Source of the DNA: Tretioscincus oriximinensis
Taxonomy: Eukaryota; Chordata; Lepidosauria; Squamata; Gymnophthalmidae
Direction of reading: 5' to 3'
DNA: 64,000 nucleotides
Assembly (NCBI GenBank): GCA_022410635.1
Contig: JAJVDF010000347.1
Location: forward strand, 1,092,739-1,156,738
Part shown: one piece after another, positions 11,810 through 25,000 of the stretch
How the letters are laid out: each line of letters begins with the position of its first letter
Numbering within the stretch: position 1 is the stretch's first letter
Notes under the pieces: model-generated
The model's database searches: none
The model's input: the letters and a program-made list of their open reading frames with translations, nothing else
Told to the model about the DNA's origin: nothing
Translations under genes and position numbers: made by a program

Positions 11810-13056
11810 TACTCACAAAAAGTCAGGGATAGTTAAGCTTGGGTGGGAAGCTCTAGAATGTGAACATAATGTTGTTGTTTTTGCAAATGAACCACATGAC
11901 ACCATCTGTGCACTCTAGAAAGCACATGTGCAACTGATTGGTCTTTCAGTATTGTTGGTACAACTCATTGATCTCTAACAAGGGAACTGAATGACAAACG
12001 TGACAACAAGTGGTTGTCCCCTGAACCAGCCAATCAATTGCGGGAATGAATTTGAATTTAAACAGTCCTCCTCATCAAGTTGGACACATGTTGACATCAT
12101 GTCTTAAAATGGAGCATCAGTACTTCGCNATCCGAGGTCACAAGCCGGATGCTCTCAGATGCAATTAGCCACTGAATTAGAGCATCAGCAGGTTGCAACA
12201 GCGATACAGAGAGACTAGAAGAGTCACAGAAAGACATCCTTTGGCAACGTCACACACTGATGATGGCTTCATTGTAAACAATGCCCTGAGGAACAGGTTG
12301 GTGAATGCCACAGAATTCTAGGCACATTTAAGGGAGCTGAAAGGCACTCAAGTGTCACGTCAGACCATTTGTAACTGTTTATGTCAGCGTGGTCTGCATG
12401 CTAGATAACNGGCAAGGGTACCTGAACACACCACCAGGTAAGGTTGCCATATGTCCCGGGAAGGCGGGACAATCCCGGCTTTGGGGACTAAAATATAGTC
12501 CCCTCCGGGTTTTAAGAGAAAATCCCGGATTTTTACATTCCCCAATGCTGCATCAGGGAATGTAAAAATCCAGGATTTTAAAGGCAAAGGAGCCATCAGG
12601 GCTGACGGCTGCAGCCTGAGAAACGCTTTCCAGGGTCCTGAAGGAACCTCGGAGCGTGCCNTAGCTGATCGTCTGCTGGAGGAGGGGTTTCGCGCCTGCT
12701 GTCAGGCAAAGCGCACTAACTCACCTCCAGCAGAGGAAAAACGCTTGGGGTTTTGACAGAAGAACAGAGCTTTTGTGCAGTTCTGTTCTGCCTGTCTCGC
12801 CACAAGCGTCCCTGTGCGTCCATGTGTGCACGCATTTGTGTGTGCGTGTGTATGCACACGCATGCGTGCACCCCCTCCCACCCCGTCCCAGATTTGGGCT
12901 GTCAAAATATGGCAACCCTTCGACTAGGCACAGACAATTGTTGTCTTGCCTGGGCCAGGGAGCATCTACGTTGACTGAGGGACTGGTGGTCCTCAGTGAT
13001 GAAAGTCATTTCACTGTGCATGGAAATGATGGCCATCAACAGTGCTGGAGTCATCA
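11810..13056 (+). mobile_element. Tc1-like transposon relic, truncated and interrupted
   Basis: It starts ACTCACAAAAAGTCAGGGA, like the intact copy at 21.2 kb, and follows it through the HTH and DD regions to about 13056, where it ends abruptly. Stops, an N and the 12441-12919 insertion destroy the transposase frame. Confidence 0.85.
12441..12919. mobile_element. hAT-like insertion inside a Tc1 relic
   Basis: Terminal inverted repeats AGGTTGCCATAT and ATATGGCAACCCT bound about 480 bp. The insert holds an internal inverted repeat (ATGTAAAAATCC near 12533-12572) and a GT/CA-rich tract (12825-12870). It is absent from the related Tc1 copy at 21.2-22.6 kb, which proves an insertion. Flanks accaggta and actaggca may be a decayed 8-bp duplication. 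Confidence 0.7.
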
Positions 13057-13439
13057 AGGTTGAATTGTAATTTTGAGATTGCAGGGTGAAGGCTATTCTT
13101 CCTTCCTTACCTCCCTCCTTCCATCCCATGCCTCAGCTCTCCTTTCAGCCTATGCCTATCAAAGTTTTCAAAGAATATTATCATCAGACTTAAAAGGGAA
13201 ATAGAAATGTGTTTGTGGCTCTAATGTAGCCTCCTCCATTATTCATTATCATGCCAGCTTTATAATAAGCCATGGAAAAAGTGCTTACAATGTTATCCTG
13301 ATAGGTTTAATGCCAATTCAATTCATACAATTCTTTTCTGCTAAGCTATGTTAATATGCGTTTCTCAAAATGTTCTATTACTGGTATTACTCAGATTCAC
13401 AATTTTCACATATGGTTATTGCTAGTGTGTTGGTTCAAA

Positions 13440-13525
13440 CAGTTATTTTTATTTATTTGCATTTCTATACCACCCTATACCCTAAGTTCTCAGGGTGGTT
13501 ACCATTAAAAACAGAGTATATTAAA
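13440..13525 (-). repeat. Squamate LINE/SINE tail (CCCTGAG..GGTATAGGGTGGTATAGAAATG)
   Basis: Minus strand reads GTAACCACCCTGAGAACTTA, GGGTATAGGGTGGTATAGAA, then (AAATA)n. The same tail occurs at 9232-9290, 23040-23155, 25670-25765, 30390-30470, 37015-37105 and 58990-59061. Confidence 0.75.
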
Positions 13526-15589
13526 ACAATTACCCAAAAATAGGGAAAGGAGAGCTGGGTTGGGTTTTTTTTTTCCAGCCAAAGGCCAGGTTAAAGAGGT
13601 CACAGTTCTTTAGGATTATCTGCACTAATGGTGGACTTGTCAAATTGCATTTCTATGATGATGGAAAATTAATCAGCCAAGAAAGTAATTGTCTTTTCAT
13701 GGTAATCCATAGACGTTTTCTCACTGACACCATGATATCTTGGAAATGTGGCATTATCAGAATTATGTACCAGATTGAATTNATGCAATGGATGAATATG
13801 AGTATGACATTTCTGGACTTTGGCAGGTTCTTGGTTCGATTCCTTAATTCATTAGAAGGCTGCCATGTGCCCTCTGCTTTGGGTGTGCACATGCTACTAC
13901 CAAAAACATCCCAACCAGAAATATCCCTTTTTTCCTTTTCTTGAATTGAACTTTCCACAACCAGAAATAAACTATGACACAACTATGGCTTTCCTTTATA
14001 TTTTCTAGTTTAATAACAAAGTTCTGTTANCATCTGTAGACTATCAATTAGTTGTTCCAGTTTTACATGAATTGTTAAAACTGCTGAATTTCACCACAAA
14101 CACACTCCAAAATGACCTAAACATGTGGCCTGGATGTTTTTGTTGCTACTGTGGAAAAAGCACAAGAAAAGTAATTATCAAAGTAAAAAGATTTTTTATT
14201 AGATGATCCCTTGATGGGGAACCCTCAACATTCATGGTTGCTCCAGTCGCAAGAGTAACTTACCTCAAATGAGAATAGCTCACAAAGGGAAGCATGGAGA
14301 CTTGTCTTCTTCTATAATAAGATTTTAGCCTCATAGTTCCAAGTAATTATAGTTTGCAGATTTTTCTCAAGAATATCCCCTAGCCTCTCGTAGCTTTTTA
14401 GAGACTTGAGCTCCATCAATACATGTAAATTTATATGCTGTAATACTGTGATATACTGTAAAAGTTTCTTCTGCACATAATTGTTAAAATCCTGCTGGGA
14501 TTTTGCTAAGAAGGTCCAATATTTCAGTTTTCCTTTCTAGTACTGATTTCATCTTATACTAGTACTAGTCCCCAGCAGCCTCAAACCATAGAGCTGCTTA
14601 AACTGAGCTTGTTCATGTTTTATTAACTCACCTGGTTAAAAGAGGGAGAACAGGCAGCAGCTAATGATGGAAGAGAAACATGGAGAGTGTAGGTTCCCAA
14701 AGCCTCATGGGATTTGTAGTGATATGCATAGAGAGAATAAATTTCCTTGCTATTTAATTAGAAAGTTGTGAAAGTTAAACATGTGGAAAGGCAGTTATGT
14801 GGACGCACAGTATTATAAAAGACAATTAATACTACGTATTCTAGCTGAGCACGTTTGTGTTGCTTGGAATATTCGTTTTTTTGTAAAGTTTGTCAAGTAT
14901 GCATCAGCACCATGAAAATTCTCCAACTTTTGTGCTGTTAAGCCTTCCCCTGTCAGTCACAACATAGAAGGTTGCCTACAAGCTCTGGAGTAACCCAAAG
15001 TGGTCTGTNTGGCATCTCTCATCCCTACTGTTTGCTACACTATGATTGTACCTCTCCACCATGCCTCCATCATGTTAGGAAGGTCTAAAATTGCCTAAAT
15101 CTCCAGCCTGTCCTAAGATGGACTTCGTGTTGTGGTGCGACCATAATCCAAGAGTTGTCTTAGACTAGAGGGCATCAGTAATCGATAATCCTAGGTGTCA
15201 ACATGTAGAATTAGCTTCAAAACAATTAATCAACTAACTTTTCAGAAAACATAAAATGATTGTTCTGATTTCATTTAGGTTTCATATTCCCAAATGATAC
15301 TAATTTCATCATAATGAAACCATTATTCAAAAATTAAGCAGGAAATATGTCAAGTTATAAAAACAGTCAATTTAAAGCAGAGCATGTTATGCTGTCATGC
15401 TATCATAGTNATGAGAAGTGCTGGATCTTAAGTGTATTAATAATTCATATTATTAATAATTAATAAATCTGGTTTTTTTAAAAAAAATGTTGAAAAGATT
15501 TTAGGAAGATCGTATGGCAGCTTAGCCTAAAACATTTAGCTGTGGTGCTGTGGTGCAGACTTGTGTGCAGAGTCGATAGGTTATTCCCT

Positions 15590-15690
15590 ACTGGTGGGGT
15601 TTTAGGCTCTTCAGTAAATTCTGAGTTGCTCANAGGATTGACCTGATGACCTTGGGGGTCCCTTCCAATTCTGTGATCCTATGACTGGTG
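15590..15690 (+). mobile_element. CR1 3' end
   Basis: GGATTGACCTGATGACCTTG..GGTCCCTTCCAATTCTGTGATCCTATGA is the classic CR1 3' end with its ATTCTRTG octamer tail. Confidence 0.85.
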
Positions 15691-16189
15691 GCTGATATTT
15701 GGTCCCTAATTATGATATCTATGGAGCTCTGCCTACTTTCTCAGTGCTGGTGGTATGCAGTGAAATCTTTCCACCTTTCTATTGCATATTCTAAAAAGAA
15801 AGTCCATTACCCAACAAAAATAAATACAAGAGTGTAAATAAGCTTAAATAAAGTCTAAATAAATAAACAAACATGGTGGAAAGTAGGAAAAGGTGCGGTC
15901 CTGGATAGAAAAAGGAATGGGAAAACACGGGCACATATTTAAAATAGTTTTTTTAGTTATTTAATCTGTGGAAAGTCATAAGCAAGTAATTAATGTTTCT
16001 AATTGGGACAATAATTGCATAAAGTCCAGCTTTACTCAAAGAAATATGGAACTGTAAAAAAAAGGAAGGATGTAATCTATCAAAGAAAAGTGAAAAAATT
16101 AATTTGCTCTGTTGCAGAACTTACACCACTACGAACTGTTCATGTGGATAGGAAAGTCTTCAAAGGTATCAATGGTTCAATATATTAAT

Positions 16190-16395
16190 GGCTACTAGAA
16201 TGCATGCCTAGATACTGCTTCCCCATTGGAGAGACAGAAAGGATGCCTCTGAACACCAGTTGCAGAAAGTCAAGAGCAGGTGAAGACTGTCTTTCATGTC
16301 TGTTTGGGATGCCCAGAAGCAAATTGGCAGGTCACTGTGTGAGACTTTATTGAACTAGGTGGATTGTACCCNGATCCATATTATGTAAGTACTAG
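16190..16395 (+). mobile_element. Old CR1/L3-like LINE relic
   Basis: GGCTACTAGAATGCATGCC, TTTCATGTCTGTTTGGGATG and GGTCACTGTGTGAGACTTTA follow the order of the family 3' end. Strongly diverged. Confidence 0.55.
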
Positions 16396-17979
16396 AGTTG
16401 GACAACTCTCTGCTTATATTTAATGTGATTTCAGAATATCTCAATAATTGCCACTCTTTAGAAGAGGCATTGTTTCCGTATTTATCACACGGGAGTTTAT
16501 TTCATGATTACCAATTTCTTCTCAATGGTTTAAGCCGAAACCAACAACTCATTCATCCCTTGACACCGAAATGAATTATATTATGGCACTGCAATGACAC
16601 CAAGTGGTCAGTGCTGAAAATCATTCCTCTGAAGATCTCAATGCTATAGCAGTATAAAATATTGTATGTAGCGTGGAAAGTTGTATTTTACTACTTTCTC
16701 TTGTTTTAAGTTAAAACCTTTTAAACTGAAACAAACTTGAAGGAAAGAGAACTTATTCAATAGTGAATATGTAGCATATGTTGGAAAATATTGGCATAGT
16801 ATTCAAAATTTCCAAAGAAACTGTTGATTTCAGCTAAAAAATAAAATCCATTTGATCACGGAGTCATTATTAGGNATTTTGCAATGTAAATTTTTTAATA
16901 GTATTTTTAAGGCTACTTAATGCAAAAATTTGTAAGCATCTAAAAATATCTAAATAAAATATCCATAATGAACTATGATACTTCTAGGGCTCTTGAGAAA
17001 TTTTTGCAGCATATTTGAAAAATTTGCTTTTATGATACACTTGTCACAAGAATTCTAAGGGCCTCTCAAACAAAATTGTGTTGATGTATTCAGTTCTTAA
17101 ATGTCAAATGTTTCATTAAATTTGTCTCAAGACTATTTTTTGGTACACAACACTACTTAAATAAAGTTAGCCACNTTCAGTTCAGTTTCAGTCATCTTAA
17201 ATATGGCAATCAGTACNCACTTTAAGGTCATTTTCACTTAAACCAAGCTCAAACACTAACTCTTTCTTCAGGAATAGATGAAAACATTTTGTTGAATTTC
17301 AAAATCCCAGTACTTACTTTGCTTCTGAAAATTCTAAAAAGGAGAAATACTTGCAAAATTATTGGAAAATGTTTTTACTGAAATTGAAATGTATACATCT
17401 TAATTGAAAACAAAAAAGCAATTTGCTGGTGCCATAATTCAGTTCAGATAAACCAAAACTATTGTACAANTTTTATAATTTAGTAACTTTTAAAAGCGTT
17501 CTCACAAATGAAAAAAATGCACTGAGATGACACATTAGCTGAGGACACCAAGATACAATAGAAAATAATTTATAAGCAAGAAAAAAAATCAGAATAATTA
17601 AGCCCAAAGATTCCACTCTCTTTCCCCATCAGTGCAGAGCAGCCCAAGTCACAGGGACGTGGAAACAAGTAATCCTCTTAATCTATGTAATTAAATGACT
17701 TTGTTAGAATTAGACTAATCCAGCCTAAGCATAATTAAAAATGAAGAAAAGGATTTAAGGCAGCATTTTGCCTGCTGCTTCCACACTTTAGATGTTCACT
17801 GTATTATTTAAATGTAACAATTCATCACAAAACGGACAGGCCCACTACAATAGCAGTGGATTTTGCATTCCCTGTTCAAACCTCCCCCAGACCATAAGCT
17901 ACACCAAACAAGATGCAGCTATTCTTCATATTGTCCTCTGATGTTCGTACGCAATATTTAAGGTCATTCTTGGAGGTCA

Positions 17980-19019
17980 TTTATTACTATGTCAAACTAC
18001 CCATCAAGTATTTGGTTGAATGGAGGAGGCACTGTGATTAAGGTGTTTCCAGATGAAACGTTTAGTGAGAATTCGTATGTGGGAGTTTATCATGGGAAAA
18101 TATCTATTCCTAAAAAATAGCATCACTAAAACCTGAAATCACCTTGACCAATGAACTCTTGGATAATGTTTCAGTGAAGTCCCTTGGTAACAGTTTGTTT
18201 TCTCCCCAAGGAAGTTCCAACTGACTAAACCTAATGNTGTGGTTTGAAAGAACAAAACACTGGACTACAGCAGTGCTTTACAAAAAGAAGGAAATAATTA
18301 TAAGACATGATGTATAGGCAGATTTTCTCCAGTGAATTTCTTACAAAATATTGTACCTCGTAGGATTTCTTTTAATCCTTTTAGTAAGGTATGAATGGTA
18401 GCAAAATCTGCTGCATGCTTGTTTTTCATCTGGTTAGGACTTTAAATCAGCTCTAACATTTATACTTCTTACATTCACACTTGTACAGAATTTACATAGA
18501 GGACGCTGTGTTGACAGCTTTACTCTCAAGACCCGAAACCTGATTTGCTATCATCTTGACTACTTATTTCCACACAAATTACTATGTGCTCTGCTAACAT
18601 CAAAAATAAAATAAAATCAGCATAAAAGTACAAGCGAGTAATAGACAAACTGGCACAGAAAGGTAAATGCCCAGAATAAAGTTACATTCAGACTGGATAC
18701 AGTATAATAGGAAAGCAATACTGCTTCTAGAAACTGCATCTACTGGCCATAGCGTGCCTTATTTTTTTAAAAAACAACATACACCTGTTTTTTTTCCATG
18801 CCTGTACATAGCTGTTAATGGCATTTATACCTCTTATGAGGATATCTGGCTATGGCAGTGATAAGTTCATCTACTAAACAGCTCATTAGAAAGGTCATTT
18901 ATGTTTTCAATATGAAACACTATATGGAGAAGTCAGATCCCTGAAGACGTGGTCTTAATTGTCATCTTGAGCATGACTTCATTCTATACTGGGAACAGTC
19001 CATCATATGTATGGCAAAA
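17980..19019 (-). other. UBP1: Probable UBP1 3' UTR
   Basis: The sequence below the stop codon is unique-looking AT-rich DNA without a recognisable repeat. A canonical AATAAA on the minus strand lies at 17985-17980, about 1 kb after the stop. Further AATAAA motifs occur near 16.5 and 14.2 kb, so a longer UTR is possible. The real end cannot be chosen from sequence alone. Confidence 0.4.
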
Positions 19020-19057
19020 TCATTTCAAAATTATATGGAAGCCTTCGCCATTTTCAG
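19020..19057 (-). CDS. UBP1: UBP1 exon 16, C-terminus and stop
   Basis: The acceptor is TCCCTACAG|. The coding part is 38 nt: [12 protein letters not shown] followed by TGA at 19022-19020. The HIILK terminus is the family hallmark and confirms the final splice. Confidence 0.95.
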
Positions 19058-22000
19058 CTGTAGGGAAAAACAAAAGCAAATTAATCTAAAAACTGACATA
19101 TTTAATCATTTTAGACTTCTCTAAGATTCTAATAACTGGGATGATGAGGGGATGGGGGTCTCTAGTGACTTGCAAACTGAGCTAATAAAGGATGTGTAGT
19201 ATACGAGGAAGGCAGAAAGAACACAGCATCCCTTTTCACATTCCCCTTTTCTGTTCCAGAAGAAAAAAAAAGCACATAACTACCCCGCTGCTGGTTAAAG
19301 TAAGGAACTAGAGAACATCTCCTATGAAGAGACAAATGTTTTGTCCTCTCCCCCTCCCCCATTTATTAGATACCTTCATTTATATTTTGGGGCATATGTT
19401 ACTCCCCAAATCACGTGGAAACCTAATTATTCGATGGTCTTTATCTTTACCTTATCCTGTAATTTAGGATATTGTCACACATTTGAATAAATGCTGCAAA
19501 AATGAGTTTTTAAGGTATGTGCTCTGCCTTGGAGGCCTCAAAATTTAAAATGCAATTCATAGTAAAGGTGAGTGATTTAATGTTTCTTTCAGGCCTTCCT
19601 GCCAGATACCCATTCATTATTTGCAAGCCTGTTCATTCCTGTTGGTTTTTAACATTTGGAATGATGGAGCTCATGGATCAGAAATTGTGACTTTTTTTAG
19701 CTATATAAAAAAAGATTTAAAAAAGGATTTCACTCTAGTTCAACGTTCTTGTTATGTTCACTGTTCCTTGCAGAAACTCCTGAAATAATCTGGTATTGCA
19801 AACCAGAATTAAAAATATTTTGAGAGTTCTGGGATCTGCCGAACGTGAACCTTGATAATGAAGGTAAACTGATATTATAGGGGAAAAGGACTGATAATGA
19901 CCAATTACCACTGTCATCTAATAACTTCAAAGAAAAACAGAAAAAAATACTCCGTGTTTTAAAAATCCCGAAGATTCCTTTCTTGCATCAACTCTTTGAA
20001 TTTTGCTTGCCTTCATTGTTAGCAGTGTACCTTTTATTGTTGTTACTAAGAAACAGCTTTCATCTTCAAAGTTCTGAACCATCTAGAAAAAAATACATTT
20101 TCTTGTTGACATCGTATACAACAAAATAATACACTATCATAATTAATATAAGGAATAAAGTTAAGAAGCTTAACTGTTCGCAAGAAAATAACACAATTTA
20201 TCATTATTCTACAGAACCAATCGTGCATATATAATACAAAATGTCTTTATATAGTACATACAAAATGTTTATATGCTGTTGTCAGAACTACCCAAATCAA
20301 AATAAAGTCAAAGAACTATACGATATCCTAGGGGTAAATTTACAAAAAAGTGTCCCAATGTTAATGATGTACAGATGCAAGAACCTCCACCTACAATCGA
20401 GTGACATCTATATTTTGGAGAGATCGATCTGCGCGGGGCAATTAACGGTCGCAAGAGGATGGAAGGACAGGAATAAATGGACTCTTAATTTATGGTATGA
20501 TTATCTGTCCGAATTCCTACTATTTGACGTTATAAGGGAAAAACGACTTTTGGCTTCAGGAGTCATAACCAGCTCAACTTGGGAAACAAATTGGCAAAAG
20601 TTAATAGCCTTTGGTGTTAACTCAAATAGAAGTCTTATATTGTCCCATACCGTTGCTATGTGTTATGATCAAAGATTTTTACTGTAATTATTGCTGTGAC
20701 ATATTCCAATGGTCTCCTGGGGTGGGGGGGATAGGGTTTATTGTTGTGTATGTATCTCTTATTGTTGTGTATGTATTTTTTATTGTTGTGTATGCATCCC
20801 TTTCTTTTTGTATGCATTTATCTCTTTGTGTGCGAAAACAATAAAAATTTAATTTTAAAAAAAAGGTGCTTTGTAATGATTTTTTTTCATATATATATAT
20901 AACTGATACCTTTTGGACTGATTAAAACTAATGAGATGTAGACATCCCATATTACAAATTGATAGAAAAAAGTTATATAGACCCACAGGAGCCCTGGGGA
21001 TAAGGATACCCTGGTCAGAAATCAAGTCTAATGTTAGGGATACGCTATTTTCCTTGAACCAAATTTCCAAAGGAGAACATTTGGAAAATGACGTAGAGAC
21101 AAACCTAAAAGAAAAGTGTAATAAGAATGGGGGGAAATCACATAAATAGTCACTCACAGTCTATTTATAATGAAAGCTCAATTACATCTAATTGACCACT
21201 TATCTATTATATACACTACTCACAAAAAGTTGGAAAGAGTTGGTTTTGGGTGGGAAGTTCTAGATGAATATAATGGTTTTAAATATTTATTTTGCAAATG
21301 AACCAAATGACACCATCTGGGCACTTTAGAAAGCAAATATGCAACTGATCAGTGTTTCAATATTGTTGGCATAACTAACAAGGAGCTGAATGACAAAAGT
21401 GGCAACATATGGTTGACCCCTGAACCAGCCAATCAATTGAGGGAATGAATTTGAATTGGGATTTAATTAGGTTATCCTCATCAGGCTGGACACATGTTGA
21501 CATCATGAGACCAGGACAACACTTTAAAATGCAGCAACACTGGAGGCTACAAGCAGGATGTTCTCAGACACAAGCGGCCACTGAGCTTAGAATGTCACAG
21601 AGTGTCATCAGTAGGTTGCAACAGTGATACAAAGTGACTGTACACAAAGGCACAGAAGGAAGTGTCCTTTGGCAACATCATACACTGATGATGGCTTCAT
21701 TGTAAACAATGCCCTGAGGAACAGGGTGATGAACGCCACAGAACTCCAGGCACATTTAAGGGAGGTGAAAGGCACTCAAATGTCATATCAGACCATAAGT
21801 AAATGTCTACATTAGTATGGTCTGCATGCTAGACAACTGACAAGGTTACCTGAACAAACTGCCAGGCACAGGCATTGTCGTCTTCCCTGGGCCAGGGAGC
21901 ATCTACGCTGGATGAGGGACCAGTGGTCCGCAGTGCTGTTCAATGAAGAAAGTCTCATCACTCTGCACAGAAATTACGGCCATCAATGATGCTGGAGATG

Positions 22001-25000
22001 ACCCTTTGGTGGTGTTGGTGATACAGTGTGGGCAGGTGTGTCTATTCAATACAGAACTGTCCTATACTTTGTGGATGATACAGTTACAAGCAGCTACTAT
22101 TTGAGTAACATCATTATTCCAGTCACTGTGCCTCTGAATGAACAACATAGGGGTCATTTCATCTTTATAGATGACAGTGCTCCAACTCGAAACTGAACCA
22201 ACGGCTGTTGGAGGCTGGGGTACCTCACAGGGCATGGCCAGCATTTTCTCTAGACCTGAACCCCTGGAAAACTGTGGTATCTGCTGAGTCTCCGTGTAGA
22301 GGCCTGTACCTCTGTACCTCAATGACCTAAGGGGTGCCCTTCAAGAAGAGTGGGATGGCATGCCTCAGCAGTCAATAGCTCGACTTGTGGGTGGCATGAG
22401 ACACTGTCAAGCTATAATCGATGCTCAGGGCCACATGACACATTATCGAGACAATGTCATTTTTGTGTTTTGTCCTCCACTGCACGGCATGATCTGACTG
22501 AAATGGCCCACGTTAGGGTACAATATCACTGTGGTGTATCAATCTCACTTTTTCCACAACTGTCACCCAACAGCCACAAAGCCCTAACCTTTTGTGAGTA
22601 GTATATATCTATTTAATATATATTTAAAAGATAAGGGGGTTTTGCACCATATTTGCTTAGAAGGGCATTAAAAACAAGAAAATAAATTTAGAAAACAGAA
22701 GCGGTGTTCTTCCCTTGGGGTTTAAGCTTTAAGGTGTATGTGGCTTCTGTTGCTGTTTGCACATCTGACTGGAGAAATCCAGTGTAAGAATGCTCCTTTC
22801 TTCACCCACCTTTGGAAAAATAGGAGTGCAATCAGGAAAGCAATTAGTCTATTACATGACTTTGGGGGAAAAAGGATAATTAAAGGGACACCAAAATTGC
22901 AAGGGGGCCTCTGTTTTCACCAAGGAAGACTGAAGGCACATAGCTGAGCAGGTATTTTCAGGGAGTCAGAAAAATTCAGCTGAATACAAAAAACAGGGAG
23001 ATGGTTCTCACATGTCTCAATTCCTACTCCCTTCTCTACTTTCAGACACTGTTGTTTTAATATGTAACTTGGTTTTAATTGTTAGCCACCCTGAGACCTT
23101 CGGGTACAAGGTGGTATAGAAATGAAAATTAATTAACTAATTAACTAAATGTTAACAAATCACTGGAAAAATACGGCATTCATTTAAAAATGTTAAAATC
23201 ATGTAAATGTAAAATTGTTGATCTTCTAGCAAAGCTATATAGTCTCTCCCTAAGACCAGGCTCTTATTTGAAGACTGAAGGCTAGCAAATGTAACACCAA
23301 TCATCAAATAAGGATTAAGAAATGATCCAGGATATTATAGACAATTCAGTTTAACATAACTTCTAGACACAGCAATGGTAACTAACAGCAAAAAATGTTG
23401 AAAGCGTGATTTCTTTAAATATAAATCACGTCTTAGAAATCTTCAGTGTCAATAAACACATAAATACATGTAATTCAGTTGGCACTACCTAACTCGACTT
23501 TTTACAAAGTTTCTACTTTAAACCTATTAAATAATTTAATTAGTCATGGAATAAGATGACAGTTTTTTGATTCTTCAGGCTAAACATGTTTTAATGCTTG
23601 TTGCCTTCTTTACTAGATATTTATTCTTCATTTTGTAGTTCTGGACTCAGACGGAGGCCAGGCACTTTTTAAGTGCCTGGCCTCCGTTTTAAGGGTGTGC
23701 TAATTTATTTTCAATTTTACTGACAGTTATCACAACAAGACTATTCCTTTGAAACTGTTTTTAATCAAGCATTATAGGCTACTTTCTTGAACTATTTAAA
23801 ACCCAACAGGTAGTAAGTATCTTTACCTCAAAACTGATTTTCTGCTAATTTTGCAACATTTGTAACTCTGGGAAGAGAAATCTACACCAATAATGCAAAA
23901 CTTTGACTCTTTCCACATAGGCGGAGGAAGATTAAATACTTCGCTACTGAATGTACACATTAACTTAACTTTCCAAAAACTCAGCCAAATATGCCTGTAT
24001 ATTTTTAATTTTAGCAATACATGTAGAATTGCTTCTTTCTTGTATTGCAGTAAAAGGATCCCCACCATTTTATGGCATATAAAATATTTAGAGGTAGGAA
24101 CACAAGACATTTCTACCTGCTATATGGAAAGGTCAACTATTCTTGGTTTCTACCTACCAGTAGAAAAGTGCTCTTGTAGTCTCCTAAGCCTACAGTAGCT
24201 ACCTTACCACTTTTTTACGCTACTGCTGTTTTAAGCTGAAGCATAGAAAAACAAATTTTAGAACAGGACATAGAAAAAAATTCAGGTGAAACCATTGTAC
24301 TATACCTGATCACTGATAAGGATATGGATGCCAGTAGGACCCTGTCTGTAAACCTGATTAATTTGATGCAAAGGAATATTGAACACCAAAGCAAGCTTGC
24401 GAGTGACTTCTGAGGCAGCCATTTCTTCTAAGTAGATTGCATGGTAAACTACAATAAAAAAATTATTTAACTATAACATGTTCTGGACATTCATATTCTA
24501 ATCTCTTTCTTTATGAACATGATTTGGACTTTTTCAGATTCAAAAGACCCTTTCCACACTTGTTCCAGGACTATGAGAGTTAGGCCCACTGCTGGAGCCG
24601 TCTGCCACCTCCCGATCTCTGCTAGCCATCTGCTGCATTATGCACTGGCAGTGGGCCACTAGCAGAGGAGACAGGGAGGAGGTGGATAGTTCAGTTCAGC
24701 GCAGGACAGAATCATCTGCCGGCCACTGCTTCCTGGTCTCTGCTTGCAGTCTACTGCATCACACACTGGCAGCAGGCCACTAGCAGAGGAGACAGAGAGG
24801 AGGTGAATGGTTCTGTTCAGCGCATGACAAATGGCATGGTATGCTTTCTGGAGAAGGCAGTCAGCACCTTTCAGCACTTGTGCTGAAGGGTCACAGGCAC
24901 AGGACAGAAAGTGCCGACGCCTCGCATGCCTGTCGCCATTTTGTTTCTGTGGCAGGACAATACACGGCAGGTGTTCAGAATATAAACAAAAACCCCAAAA

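Larger units (their letters stand above)
7307..19019. other. SUSD5-UBP1 interval
   Basis: The 11.7 kb between the SUSD5 start and the UBP1 stop holds the UBP1 3' UTR and many mobile elements (CR1 ends, two mariner MITEs, a palindrome, a solo LTR, a broken Tc1). The stretch at 13.5-17.9 kb is AT-rich and mostly unannotated apart from CR1 relics at 15.6 and 16.2 kb. I found no exon of another gene. Confidence 0.6.

Noticed and set aside
12753..13063. Cys/His-rich frames near 12.8 kb suggesting a zinc-binding protein
   Set aside because: They arise from a GT/CA-rich tract within an inserted transposable element.
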